Assembly: GCA_007127615.1 (NCBI GenBank)
Contig: SKZB01000458.1
Location: 1 to 9,164 of the forward strand
DNA length: 9,164 nt
From: Phycisphaerales bacterium
GTDB lineage: Bacteria > Planctomycetota > Phycisphaerae > Phycisphaerales > SM1A02
Direction of reading: 5' to 3'
Shown here in pieces: positions 1 to 7,620 of this stretch. The number at the start of each line of letters is the position of its first letter. Within the stretch, counting starts at the first letter, position 1. A model generated the notes under the pieces. That model saw only the letters and a program-made list of their open reading frames with translations, ran no database searches and was not told the origin of the DNA. Made by a program: the position numbers and the translations under genes.

Positions 1-195
1 GTGCGTTTCGCGCTGGACAACCTGCCGATCGTGACGGTCCGGGCGTTGGCCGATGTGCTCGATGCCGACCGGGCGGCCCGTGAACTGGTGGCAGGCCGAA
101 TCAACGATCCGCAACAGGATTCGCAACAGGGTCCGCACCCGGATCGCGGAACGACCCCGAAACCCGAGGAGCCCGCTCGTGCCGCACGAAGCTGA
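1..195 (+). CDS. dxr: C-terminal tail of probable 1-deoxy-D-xylulose 5-phosphate reductoisomerase (partial)
   Basis: This open frame enters from the left edge and ends with TGA at 193-195, so only the last 64 residues are visible and the first GTG is probably an internal valine. The segment DVLDADRAARELV (about residues 18-30) resembles the final helix of DXR, where E. coli has DDVLSVDANAREVA close to its C-terminus. DXR converts DXP to MEP in the non-mevalonate isoprenoid pathway, in the cytoplasm. After the helix comes a 30-residue low-complexity tail rich in Pro, Gln, Arg and Glu, which is not typical of the family and may be a lineage-specific extension. A dxr gene next to rseP is a common bacterial arrangement and supports the call. 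The catalytic part lies outside the window, so the assignment rests on a short match and on context. Confidence 0.55.
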   Translation: MRFALDNLPIVTVRALADVLDADRAARELVAGRINDPQQDSQQGPHPDRGTTPKPEEPARAARS

Positions 196-283
196 TGAAC
201 CGCTCGAAGCTCTTTTCCCCGAGGTGACTTCCGCGTCGCGCTCGTGATTCCCACCCCGCAAGACAGAAACGTCGCACCACACC

Positions 284-2488
284 ATGGAAATGTTCTCGAC
301 TTTTTTCAATCTGCTTCTGGTGATCCTCGGCTTCGGGCTGTTGATCTTCGTCCACGAACTCGGCCACTTTCTCGCGGCGCGCTGGGCGGGGATCCGCGCC
401 GAAGCGTTTGCGGTCGGGATGGGGCCGGTGATGGGCGCGTGGCGCCGGGGCATCGGCTTCCGCGCCAAATCGACCTGGCCCGACTATCTGCGCCGCCTGC
501 GGGAGTATCTCGGCGACGAACTCGCGCCGAATGAAGAACCCTCCCCCGAACAGCGCGATCGCGCCGAACGGGCGCTCGGCATCGGGGAAACCGAATACTC
601 CCTCCGCTGGCTCCCGATCGGCGGGTTCGTCAAGATGCTCGGCCAGGAGGACGCCAACCCCAACGCGACCTCGGACGACCCGCGCAGTTACAACCGCTGT
701 CCCATCGGCAAGCGCATGGTGGTCGTCTCCGCCGGCGTGATCATGAACCTGATCCTCGCGGCGGTCCTCTTCATCATTGCGTTTCTGGCCGGCGTTCAGT
801 TTGAAGCGCCGGTCATCGGCGACGTTGATCCCGCCGCCCCCGCCGGCCGGGCCGTCGCGCAGAACGCGGATGCCCTGGGCATCACCCAGCCCGGACTGCA
901 ATCGGGGGACCGGGTGCTCGAGATCGACGGCCGCGCGGCGAACACCTTCGCGGACATCCAGATCGCCTCCGCCATGGGGCGCCCGGATCGTGAGCTTGAG
1001 TTCAAGGTGGAGCGGGAAGGGTACGAAGAACCGCTGATCTTCCGCATGACGCCGGAACGCGACCAGCGCGCGCGGCTGCTGTCGGTCGGGCTGTATCCCG
1101 CGTTCTCCCTCACGCTCGATCCCCGGGACCGGAACAACATGATCGAGCCGACGCTGGCGGCCCTGCGCCTCGATGAGGCGGGTGTTGAGCCGGGCATGAC
1201 GCTGACGCATGTCAACGGCAACCGCGTGCGCACGTTCCAGCAGATTCTCGCCGAAGCCGACGCTTCGGACGGGGAGCCGCTTCGGACCGTCTGGCAGCAC
1301 CATGATCGCCGCGGCGAGCCGGTCGGTTCACCGGCCGAAGCGGCGCTGGAGCTGCAGCCGGTTCTGCCCGCGCAGCGCTACGCGGATGCGGGCGAGACGG
1401 GTCAGAACTTTGAAAGCGGCCTGCTCGGCTTCGTGCCGCTCGTGCGCATCACGATGATTCCCGAAGGCAGCCCGAACCGCGGCATTCTCCAGCCGGGCGA
1501 TGCGGTCCTCCGCGCGGGTGATCTGCACGCACCCCGATCGCGTGATTTTCTCCAGAAGATCCAGAGCACGGAGCCGGGTGAACTGGATCTGGTTCTCATC
1601 CGTGATGGCGAAGAGACGAAGGTCACCGCCCGCATCGTGCGCCGCGGTTTCTTTGATGGTGCGGGCATGCTGAACGTGAGTGTGGGGACCGCGCACCATG
1701 TGCCCTTCACCGCCGCGCCGATGGAACGGATCGCCCGGCCGCGCGAATCGCCCGGCGAAGAGGTGCAGACCGACGCCCCCGCCGCCGCCGCGCTGGACCT
1801 GCTGCCCGGCACGCGGCTGCTGCGCGTGAATGGTCAGACAATCGAAAACTGGACGGATTTCCGCCGCGCGCTGCGGGACGCCACGCGGGAAGCAAAGGCG
1901 GATCAACGCAGCGCGGAAGTGCGGATTGAAGTTCAACACCCCACGCCGGGGCGCGAGCGGGAAACCGTCACGATGCTCATCGGCGCCGATGAGGTCGCCC
2001 ACCTGCACGAGACCGCGCCGGGCTGGTCGGTCAATCTCTCGCCCGTCGTCTTCGAACCGATGTACGCCACGCGAACCGCGAACGGCAATCCGTTGCGGGC
2101 GGTCTGGATGGGCGTCGAGGAAACCCACAAGATTCTGATGCTCACCTACCTGACGATCGATCGGCTCTTTCGGCGGACGGTCGGGGTTGACCAGTTGCGC
2201 GGCCCGGTGGGAATCGTCGATATCGGTGTGCGGATTGCGGATCGCGGGATCATGTACCTGATCTTTCTTCTGGCGATGATCAGCGTGAACCTGGCGGTGA
2301 TCAACTTTCTGCCCCTGCCGATCGTGGACGGCGGGCTCTTCCTCTTTCTGATCTACGAAAAAATCACCGGCCGGCCCCCCTCGATCGGTTTCCAGAACGC
2401 GGTGACGATTCTCGGCCTGGCCCTGATCGGCACGCTGTTTATCGTGGTGACGTACCACGACATCGCACGCCTCTTTACGGGCGGATGA
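284..2488 (+). CDS. rseP: Site-2 intramembrane zinc metalloprotease, RseP family, with four PDZ-like units
   Basis: The 734-residue product is a membrane protease of the RseP/S2P family, which cleaves substrates such as anti-sigma factors within the membrane. The zinc motif HELGH is at residues 24-28 in the first membrane helix. The second metal-binding motif, NFLPLPIVDGG, is at 674-684 near the end of the third helix. Further hydrophobic segments lie at about 146-170 and 705-724. The family hallmark LPIGGFVKMLG is at 110-120. E. coli RseP has about 450 residues and two PDZ domains. Here the region between helices 2 and 3 spans about 480 residues and carries four PDZ-like cores, at about 204-229, 300-325, 400-426 and 505-530, spaced roughly 100 residues apart. 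A charged insert (about 51-103) separates GMGPVMG from the GGFVKM strand. ATG 284 was chosen as the first start before helix 1; ATG 290 is also possible. No Shine-Dalgarno site is visible. The gap to the dxr tail is 88 bases. Confidence 0.95.
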   Translation: MEMFSTFFNLLLVILGFGLLIFVHELGHFLAARWAGIRAEAFAVGMGPVMGAWRRGIGFRAKSTWPDYLRRLREYLGDELAPNEEPSPEQRDRAERALGIGETEYSLRWLPIGGFVKMLGQEDANPNATSDDPRSYNRCPIGKRMVVVSAGVIMNLILAAVLFIIAFLAGVQFEAPVIGDVDPAAPAGRAVAQNADALGITQPGLQSGDRVLEIDGRAANTFADIQIASAMGRPDRELEFKVEREGYEEPLIFRMTPERDQRARLLSVGLYPAFSLTLDPRDRNNMIEPTLAALRLDEAGVEPGMTLTHVNGNRVRTFQQILAEADASDGEPLRTVWQHHDRRGEPVGSPAEAALELQPVLPAQRYADAGETGQNFESGLLGFVPLVRITMIPEGSPNRGILQPGDAVLRAGDLHAPRSRDFLQKIQSTEPGELDLVLIRDGEETKVTARIVRRGFFDGAGMLNVSVGTAHHVPFTAAPMERIARPRESPGEEVQTDAPAAAALDLLPGTRLLRVNGQTIENWTDFRRALRDATREAKADQRSAEVRIEVQHPTPGRERETVTMLIGADEVAHLHETAPGWSVNLSPVVFEPMYATRTANGNPLRAVWMGVEETHKILMLTYLTIDRLFRRTVGVDQLRGPVGIVDIGVRIADRGIMYLIFLLAMISVNLAVINFLPLPIVDGGLFLFLIYEKITGRPPSIGFQNAVTILGLALIGTLFIVVTYHDIARLFTGG

Positions 2489-2527
2489 CCCCCGGCGTCA
2501 ACCGGCGCCGGATCCGCACCGCCCGCA

Positions 2528-2555
2528 TTGTCGCGGACCGCGAATCTGGTACGCT
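2528..2555 (+). promoter_or_regulatory. Possible sigma-70-type promoter for tig
   Basis: TTGTCG (2528-2533) and TACGCT (2550-2555) are separated by 16 bases. They match the -35 and -10 consensus at 4 and 3 of 6 positions, and TGG just before the -10 box gives it a partly extended character. The site lies in the 131-base gap between rseP and the preferred tig start. It would give tig its own transcript. The match is weak, so this is only a candidate. Confidence 0.3.
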
Positions 2556-2567
2556 AAACAACTTCGC

Positions 2568-2589
2568 GCGGCCGGCTGGAGCCGGCCGC
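2568..2589 (+). promoter_or_regulatory. Perfect GC-rich hairpin in the tig leader
   Basis: Two perfect 10-base arms, GCGGCCGGCT (2568-2577) and AGCCGGCCGC (2580-2589), are separated by two bases. In RNA this would fold as a stem of about 9 pairs with a TGGA loop. It lies about 13 bases after the candidate -10 box and 30 bases before ATG 2620, so it would sit at the very 5' end of a tig mRNA. It could stabilise the transcript or control initiation. No T-run follows, so an intrinsic terminator is less likely. Confidence 0.45.
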
Positions 2590-2619
2590 AGCTCCCCTAC
2601 AGGAATGGAACGAGCTCCC

Positions 2620-4128
2620 ATGGCAGACACGACGGCGACACCGGAAGAAACCACCCGTTCGGGCAATGAGGTTCAGATCAAGGAGGTCGGCCCCGCCCGC
2701 AAGCGGTTGACCATCACGGTTCCCGCCGACGCGATCGACGAGAAACTCGAGGCCTCCCTGGCCACGCTGATGACGGAAACCGCCCTGCCCGGCTTCCGCA
2801 AGGGCCGCGCTCCCAAGGCGTTGATGCAGAAGCGATTCGGCAGCGCGGTGAGGACCGAGACGCGCAACCAGATCGTGGCCGACGCCTACTCCTCCGCCAT
2901 CGAAGAGAACCAGCTCAAGCCGGTCGGTGACCCCGAGCCGGTCACCAACATCGAGGAGCTCGAGCTCAAGGAAGGCCAGCCGCTCACTTTCGAGGTGGAC
3001 ATTGAGATCGTGCCCGACTTCGAGATGCCCCGGCTCGATGAGATCGAGATCAAGAAGCCGCAACTTGAAATCTCCGACGAGATGATCGACCGCGAGGTTG
3101 AACGGCAGTGCCAGCAGATCGGTCAGGAAAGCCGGGTCGATTCCGATTTCCAGCCGGGCGATCGCCTGGTCGGCTCGGTCAAGGCCACGCGCAAGGGCGA
3201 GGACGAGCCGTTCTTCGAGCACGAGGAAGCGCTGATTCAGGTGCCCGGCAAGGATTCGAAGGGCCGGGGCCAGGTGCTCGGCTTGCTCATCGACGGGCTC
3301 GACAAGATCCTCAAGGGCGCGAAGGTCGGCGACACGATTCCCGTCACCACCACCGTGCCGGAAACGCACGAGCGCGAGGACATCCGCGGCCGGGAAATCA
3401 CGATCGAGTTTTCGATCCGCCAGGGCGTCCGCGTCACGCCCGCGTCGCTGGAGGAGGTCGTCGAACGCTACGGCATGGCGGATGAGAACATGCTGCGTGA
3501 GCAGATCAAGCTTGCGCTGGAGCAGCGCCGCGACTCCGAGCAGGCCGATGCGATGCGGCAGCAGCTCTACGAGGAACTCATCAAGCGCGTCGACTTCGAA
3601 CTGCCCGAGAAGCTCTCGGAAAACCAGGCCGCGCGCATTCTGCAGCGGTACGAGATGGAAATGCTCTACCGCGGCCTCTCGCCCGAAGAGATCGAAGAGC
3701 GCCTCGCCGAGTCCCGCGCCCAGTCGGTCGAAGTGGCGCGCAACCGGCTCAAGCTCTTCTTCCTCATGTCCCGCCTGGCCGAGGAAAACAGCATTCAGGT
3801 CAACGAACAGGAAGTCAACGGCCGGATCGCCATGATCGCGGCCCAGCGCGGCGAGCGTCCCGAACAGTTGCGCCAGGAGCTGACCAAGTCCGGCCGCATC
3901 ACCGAGATCGCGATCCAGGTGCGCGATCACAAGACCGCGGACAAGATCATCCAGGAGCACGCCAAGGTCAGCGAGATTACGGCCGACGAATGGCAGAAGC
4001 TGCGTGACAAGAAGCTCGGCACCGAAGGCGATTCGGGCGGCGCGGCCACCGGCCCAAAGAAGAAGACGACCAGGAAGAAAACCACCGGCAAGAAGAAGAC
4101 CACCAGAAAGTCAACCCCGAAGGATTGA
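2620..4128 (+). CDS. tig: Trigger factor, ribosome-associated chaperone, with lysine-rich C-terminal tail
   Basis: Trigger factor binds the ribosome exit tunnel and shields nascent chains. The 502-residue product shows the three-part layout. The N-domain (about 18-135) carries the ribosome-binding signature GFRKGRAP at 58-65. A PPIase-like middle part spans about 176-268. A helical C-domain spans about 272-462. The middle part is divergent: the usual FKBP-type aromatic and glycine positions are not evident, and PETHERED (247-254) stands where E. coli has PEEYHAEN. Residues 480-502 form a basic tail of Lys, Thr and Arg absent from E. coli trigger factor (432 residues). The frame is open back to an ATG at 2485 that overlaps the rseP stop (ATGA), and another ATG is at 2605. 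ATG 2620 is preferred because the extra upstream residues do not resemble the family and would cover the promoter and hairpin. A weak GGAACGAG at 2608-2615 may serve as ribosome binding site. Confidence 0.95.
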   Translation: MADTTATPEETTRSGNEVQIKEVGPARKRLTITVPADAIDEKLEASLATLMTETALPGFRKGRAPKALMQKRFGSAVRTETRNQIVADAYSSAIEENQLKPVGDPEPVTNIEELELKEGQPLTFEVDIEIVPDFEMPRLDEIEIKKPQLEISDEMIDREVERQCQQIGQESRVDSDFQPGDRLVGSVKATRKGEDEPFFEHEEALIQVPGKDSKGRGQVLGLLIDGLDKILKGAKVGDTIPVTTTVPETHEREDIRGREITIEFSIRQGVRVTPASLEEVVERYGMADENMLREQIKLALEQRRDSEQADAMRQQLYEELIKRVDFELPEKLSENQAARILQRYEMEMLYRGLSPEEIEERLAESRAQSVEVARNRLKLFFLMSRLAEENSIQVNEQEVNGRIAMIAAQRGERPEQLRQELTKSGRITEIAIQVRDHKTADKIIQEHAKVSEITADEWQKLRDKKLGTEGDSGGAATGPKKKTTRKKTTGKKKTTRKSTPKD

Positions 4129-4153
4129 TCGGGTTTGCCCTTACGGCCTCGGT

Positions 4154-4615
4154 ATGAACGCCGGACCTGCCATCCTCGCCGTCCGTGACCGATATTCGGG
4201 CGTTTTCGCCCGGACCGAGGATGTCGGCGGGGCGTTCCGCGAACTTCTGCCGTGGCTGCTGCTTCTGCTCGGGCTGGTGGTTCTCGGCGCGCTTCTGATG
4301 GTCTGGATCCGCCGAAGCTTTCTGTCGGGCGATTCCGGCGCGGACGACGTTCAGGGGTTCACCCTCCGCAGTCTGCGCGAGATGCGCGAGCGGGGGGAGA
4401 TCTCGGATGAGGAGTACGAACGGGCCCGCAGCGCGATGATCGCGCGCGTGCGGAGCGAAAAGCCGGCCTCGACCGGGAACGCGGCGGAAACATCGGACGA
4501 AGCCCCGGACGGCGCGAAACCCGAACCGCCGTCCGATTCCGCTTCCGGCGCCTCATCCACCGATGATCCACAGTCCGATACGGATCAAAGCGCCGATAAG
4601 AAACCGCCTGCGTGA
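4154..4615 (+). CDS. Small one-pass membrane protein with SHOCT-like segment
   Basis: This encodes 153 residues. One strongly hydrophobic helix lies at about 31-52, rich in Leu and Val and followed by WIRRS, which suggests an N-out/C-in orientation by the positive-inside rule. Residues 69-100 (FTLRSLREMRERGEISDEEYERARSAM in part) fit the SHOCT pattern, a short helical oligomerisation motif with the typical G-[EI]-[IL]-[ST]-x-E-E-[FY] turn. Residues 101-153 are a disordered tail rich in Ser, Asp, Glu and Pro. Its function is not known. It starts 25 bases after tig and precedes clpX on the same strand, the slot often occupied by clpP, so cotranscription with tig is likely. There is no clear Shine-Dalgarno site. 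ATG 4154 was chosen because it precedes the membrane helix and does not overlap tig; the frame is open further upstream into tig. Confidence 0.8.
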   Translation: MNAGPAILAVRDRYSGVFARTEDVGGAFRELLPWLLLLLGLVVLGALLMVWIRRSFLSGDSGADDVQGFTLRSLREMRERGEISDEEYERARSAMIARVRSEKPASTGNAAETSDEAPDGAKPEPPSDSASGASSTDDPQSDTDQSADKKPPA

Positions 4616-4619
4616 TCGT

Positions 4620-4634
4620 CGGCGGGACCCGCCG
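4620..4634 (+). terminator. Possible terminator hairpin after the tig/SHOCT unit
   Basis: The arms CGGCGGG (4620-4626) and CCCGCCG (4628-4634) are perfectly complementary around one central base. In RNA the inner pairs would open to give a short stem of about 5-6 pairs. A second outer pairing, GATCG (4614-4618) with CGATC (4641-4645), encloses it. The structure begins 5 bases after the stop codon. A loosely T-rich stretch follows (about 4658-4674), but there is no true T-run. It may end or attenuate the tig transcript before the clpX promoter. Confidence 0.3.
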
Positions 4635-4681
4635 GCGCACCGATCGGCCGGATGAGATTTCTTCGCTTTCGTGAGAGTCGC

Positions 4682-4712
4682 TTTAGACGCTCGCGGTGCC
4701 GCCCGATACACT
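4682..4712 (+). promoter_or_regulatory. Possible promoter for clpX
   Basis: TTTAGA (4682-4687) and TACACT (4707-4712) match the sigma-70 -35 and -10 boxes at 4 of 6 positions each. The spacing of 19 bases is longer than ideal. The site lies about 100 bases before the clpX start in a 199-base gap, and it would give a leader containing the stem-loops described separately. Weak candidate from sequence alone. Confidence 0.3.
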
Positions 4713-4736
4713 GGTGATACCCCTTCGGAGGGAAAC

Positions 4737-4785
4737 TGACGGGGACGAACGCCCCGCCCCGGGGAAGGTTGTTCTCCGGGCGTCA
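4737..4785 (+). promoter_or_regulatory. Structured leader of clpX mRNA (candidate)
   Basis: A stem of eight pairs with one G-U wobble forms from CCGGGGAA (4759-4766) and TTCTCCGG (4772-4779) with a GGTTG loop. TGACG (4737-4741) can pair with CGTCA (4781-4785) and close it, and CGGGG (4740-4744) can alternatively pair with CCCCG (4752-4756). The block ends 29 bases before ATG 4815. It does not match any riboswitch I recognise. It may modulate clpX translation, or be chance pairing in GC-rich DNA. Confidence 0.25.
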
Positions 4786-4805
4786 ACGTGACCGCTGAGG
4801 ACGTC

Positions 4806-4813
4806 GAGGAAGG
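4806..4813 (+). promoter_or_regulatory. Shine-Dalgarno site that fixes the clpX start
   Basis: GAGGAAGG lies immediately before ATG 4815 with a short but workable spacing (GAGGA ends 4 bases before the ATG). It is the only strong ribosome binding site seen in this window. It favours ATG 4815 over the in-frame GTG at 4788. Confidence 0.6.
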
Positions 4814-4814
4814 C

Positions 4815-6273
<1,459 letters not shown>

Positions 6274-6281
<8 letters not shown>

Positions 6282-6388
6282 GGGCGTAGGGGCGTAGGGG
6301 CGAAGCGACGAAGCGACGGAGCGACGGAGGGGCGAAGGGACTGAGGCACGAAGTCCGGGCGGAGTGGCTGAGTGACGAAGTGACGAAG
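6274..6388 (+). repeat. Degenerate 8-bp tandem repeat array overlapping the clpX stop codon
   Basis: Fourteen consecutive units can be read, mostly of the form N-G-R-C-G-A-A-G: CGGCGTAG (6274-6281), GGGCGTAG twice, GGGCGAAG, CGACGAAG, CGACGGAG twice, GGGCGAAG, GGACTGAG, GCACGAAG, one 11-base unit (6354-6364), TGGCTGAG, and TGACGAAG twice (6373-6388). The first unit supplies the last clpX codon and its TAG stop. The rest fills most of the gap to the convergent gene ending at 6474. The frame-shifting 8-base period shows it is not coding. No inverted-repeat ends or transposase are seen. Confidence 0.85.
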
Positions 6389-6473
6389 TCGGTCCGCTGG
6401 CTCGAGGTTGAGGCGGTCGTTTGACCGCTCACTCGTCGATCTGTTGATCAGAACACCGACGAAATCATCCCGG

Positions 6474-7370
6474 TCATTCCTGGTCCGACCCGAACGTCTG
6501 GAGCGCCGTCTCACACGCGGTCCGGGCGCGGTCGAGCAGTTCGCGCACCGAGCGCGCCAGGATCTCCAGGTCCGCCCGGCCGATCGAGTAGTTCCGGTCG
6601 TACCGCGCCCCGATATAGGCGTAATCAAGATCCTCGAAGCGCTGCCGATCTTCCGGGGTCTCTTTCGCAAAGATACCCGCGACGGACGGCACGTACTTCC
6701 CCGCCTCGTCACCGAGCGTCTCCAGGAAGTGCTCGTGGGGGCTGTAGTGGGTGAAGACGAGAAGGATTGTCTTGTAGGCGCCTTCGGCGGCCTGATGAAG
6801 CTGAAAGGCAGCGTTCTTCGTGTCGTCCTTAGTCAGTCGGAACTCAAAGTTCTCGAAGAAGCTCGTTGCGGTGGCCATCCCCTCCTCGAAGTACTCCCGC
6901 GCCAGCGCCTGTCTCCGCTCCGAGGAGATTTCTTCGATCTCCCCCAGCTTCACATTCCCGGAGTCATACAGCATGATCCCCTCCTTCACGATATCGGTGT
7001 GAAAGTACCGCCCGTCCGCGAGCCGCTCGTTGAACGAGTCGATGTCGTAACCGATGAAGCGGGCGTGGGTCTGGAACCCCGCTCCCTGCATCCCCCGCCC
7101 GCGCGTCTGCCGCCCGAGCTCGTTCCACGTCGCCGTATCTCCGCCGGACTCGGGGTTGGTCGTGATCACGAGGATGTCGTAATCCGAAGGATGACCCGAC
7201 CGCCGCTCATCCGGCGGCGGCAGATCCGTTTCGCTCTTCCACTCCCCCCGGGCAAAGGAACCGAAGAGGATCACCATCTCGGCGTCCTTGACTTCCGCCC
7301 GAACCATCTCCACCACCCGGGCCAGATCGGCCCGATGCGCTTCCGGAAGATGGCTCAGATCACTGTTCAT
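6474..7370 (-). CDS. Fused minimal nucleotidyltransferase-HEPN domain protein
   Basis: The 298-residue product joins an N-terminal nucleotidyltransferase domain to a C-terminal HEPN domain. The first has GSFARGE at 37-43 and the metal-binding SDYDILV at 62-68 (Asp63, Asp65). About 19 residues separate these motifs, longer than in minimal MNT antitoxins but as I recall from the fused subfamily common in Bacteroidetes. The HEPN part (about 150-290) has the helix [16 protein letters not shown] (191-206) and a last conserved helix with ARYDRNY (255-261). The usual HEPN RNase motif R-x4-6-H is not evident: Arg256 is followed at the histidine position by Tyr261. Separate MNT and HEPN proteins form toxin-antitoxin pairs; whether this fusion acts that way is unknown. 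ATG 7370 was chosen because [10 protein letters not shown] fits the family start, although the frame is open to 7523. No Shine-Dalgarno site is seen. It converges on clpX and has no partner gene. Confidence 0.88.
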   Translation of the reverse strand: MNSDLSHLPEAHRADLARVVEMVRAEVKDAEMVILFGSFARGEWKSETDLPPPDERRSGHPSDYDILVITTNPESGGDTATWNELGRQTRGRGMQGAGFQTHARFIGYDIDSFNERLADGRYFHTDIVKEGIMLYDSGNVKLGEIEEISSERRQALAREYFEEGMATATSFFENFEFRLTKDDTKNAAFQLHQAAEGAYKTILLVFTHYSPHEHFLETLGDEAGKYVPSVAGIFAKETPEDRQRFEDLDYAYIGARYDRNYSIGRADLEILARSVRELLDRARTACETALQTFGSDQE

Positions 7371-7421
7371 AAACGATAGTGGCCGCCCGGGAAACAGAAC
7401 GCCCGGTTCCCGATCCGCCCC

Positions 7422-7427
7422 AGTATA
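7422..7427 (-). promoter_or_regulatory. Possible -10 box of the nucleotidyltransferase-HEPN gene
   Basis: On the - strand this reads TATACT, a 5 of 6 match to the -10 consensus, 51 bases before ATG 7370. No convincing -35 box is present at the right distance. The gene would have its own promoter between the second repeat array and the coding region. Weak, but this is an AT-richer spot in GC-rich surroundings. Confidence 0.3.
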
Positions 7428-7492
7428 CGAAACGATCTTCGGGTCGGCCCGGACCAGGTACAGGTACAGGCACCGGCCGCGCGCCACGTGCC

Positions 7493-7583
7493 CTTCGCTC
7501 CTGACATCGCTCAGACCACTCACGCCCCACTTCGTTCCTTCGTCACTTTGCCCTTCTCCGCGCTCGCCGCGTCCTCCGCGGTG
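7493..7583 (-). repeat. Second degenerate short tandem repeat array, inverted relative to the first
   Basis: Read on the - strand, units of about 9 bases (ACCGCGGAG, GACGCGGCG, AGCGCGGAG) run into the 8-bp type seen after clpX: TGACGAAG (7538-7545), GAACGAAG (7530-7537), an 11-base unit ending GTGAG, two 9-base units ending in CTGAG and GTCAG, and GAGCGAAG (7493-7500). TGACGAAG also occurs twice in the array at 6274-6388. The array lies just downstream of the secreted-protein cluster in the sense direction of those genes. It is more diverged than the first array. Confidence 0.7.
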
Positions 7584-7596
7584 AACGCCCTTGACG

Positions 7597-7612
7597 CCGG
7601 ACTTTGGTCCGG
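7597..7612 (-). terminator. Possible terminator hairpin after the secreted-protein cluster
   Basis: CCGGAC (7597-7602) and GTCCGG (7607-7612) form a perfect 6-base stem with a 4-base loop, 8 bases beyond the stop codon at 7621. No T-run follows on the - strand, so it is a weak intrinsic terminator at best. Its position at the end of a tandem gene cluster fits such a role. Confidence 0.35.
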
Positions 7613-7620
7613 AATTCGTA

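Noticed and set aside
101..1303. Long open frame of 400 codons on the - strand, antisense to rseP
   Set aside because: Composition is Arg/His/Gly-rich without any motif, and it lies opposite a clear RseP gene. It is a high-GC antisense shadow.
2485..2619. tig starting at ATG 2485, overlapping the rseP stop
   Set aside because: The overlap ATGA would fit translational coupling, but the extra 45 residues do not resemble trigger factor and would cover the promoter-like site and the hairpin.
2554..3960. Open frame of 468 codons on the - strand, antisense to tig
   Set aside because: It mirrors the codon pattern of trigger factor and has no recognisable domain.
6408..7379. Open frame of 323 codons on the + strand opposite the nucleotidyltransferase-HEPN gene
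   Set aside because: The - strand product has clear GSF, D-x-D and HEPN features; the + strand product has none.
7371..7523. N-terminal extension of the HEPN fusion up to 7523
   Set aside because: The frame is open, but the residues do not fit the family start, run into the repeat array, and would include the -10-like box.
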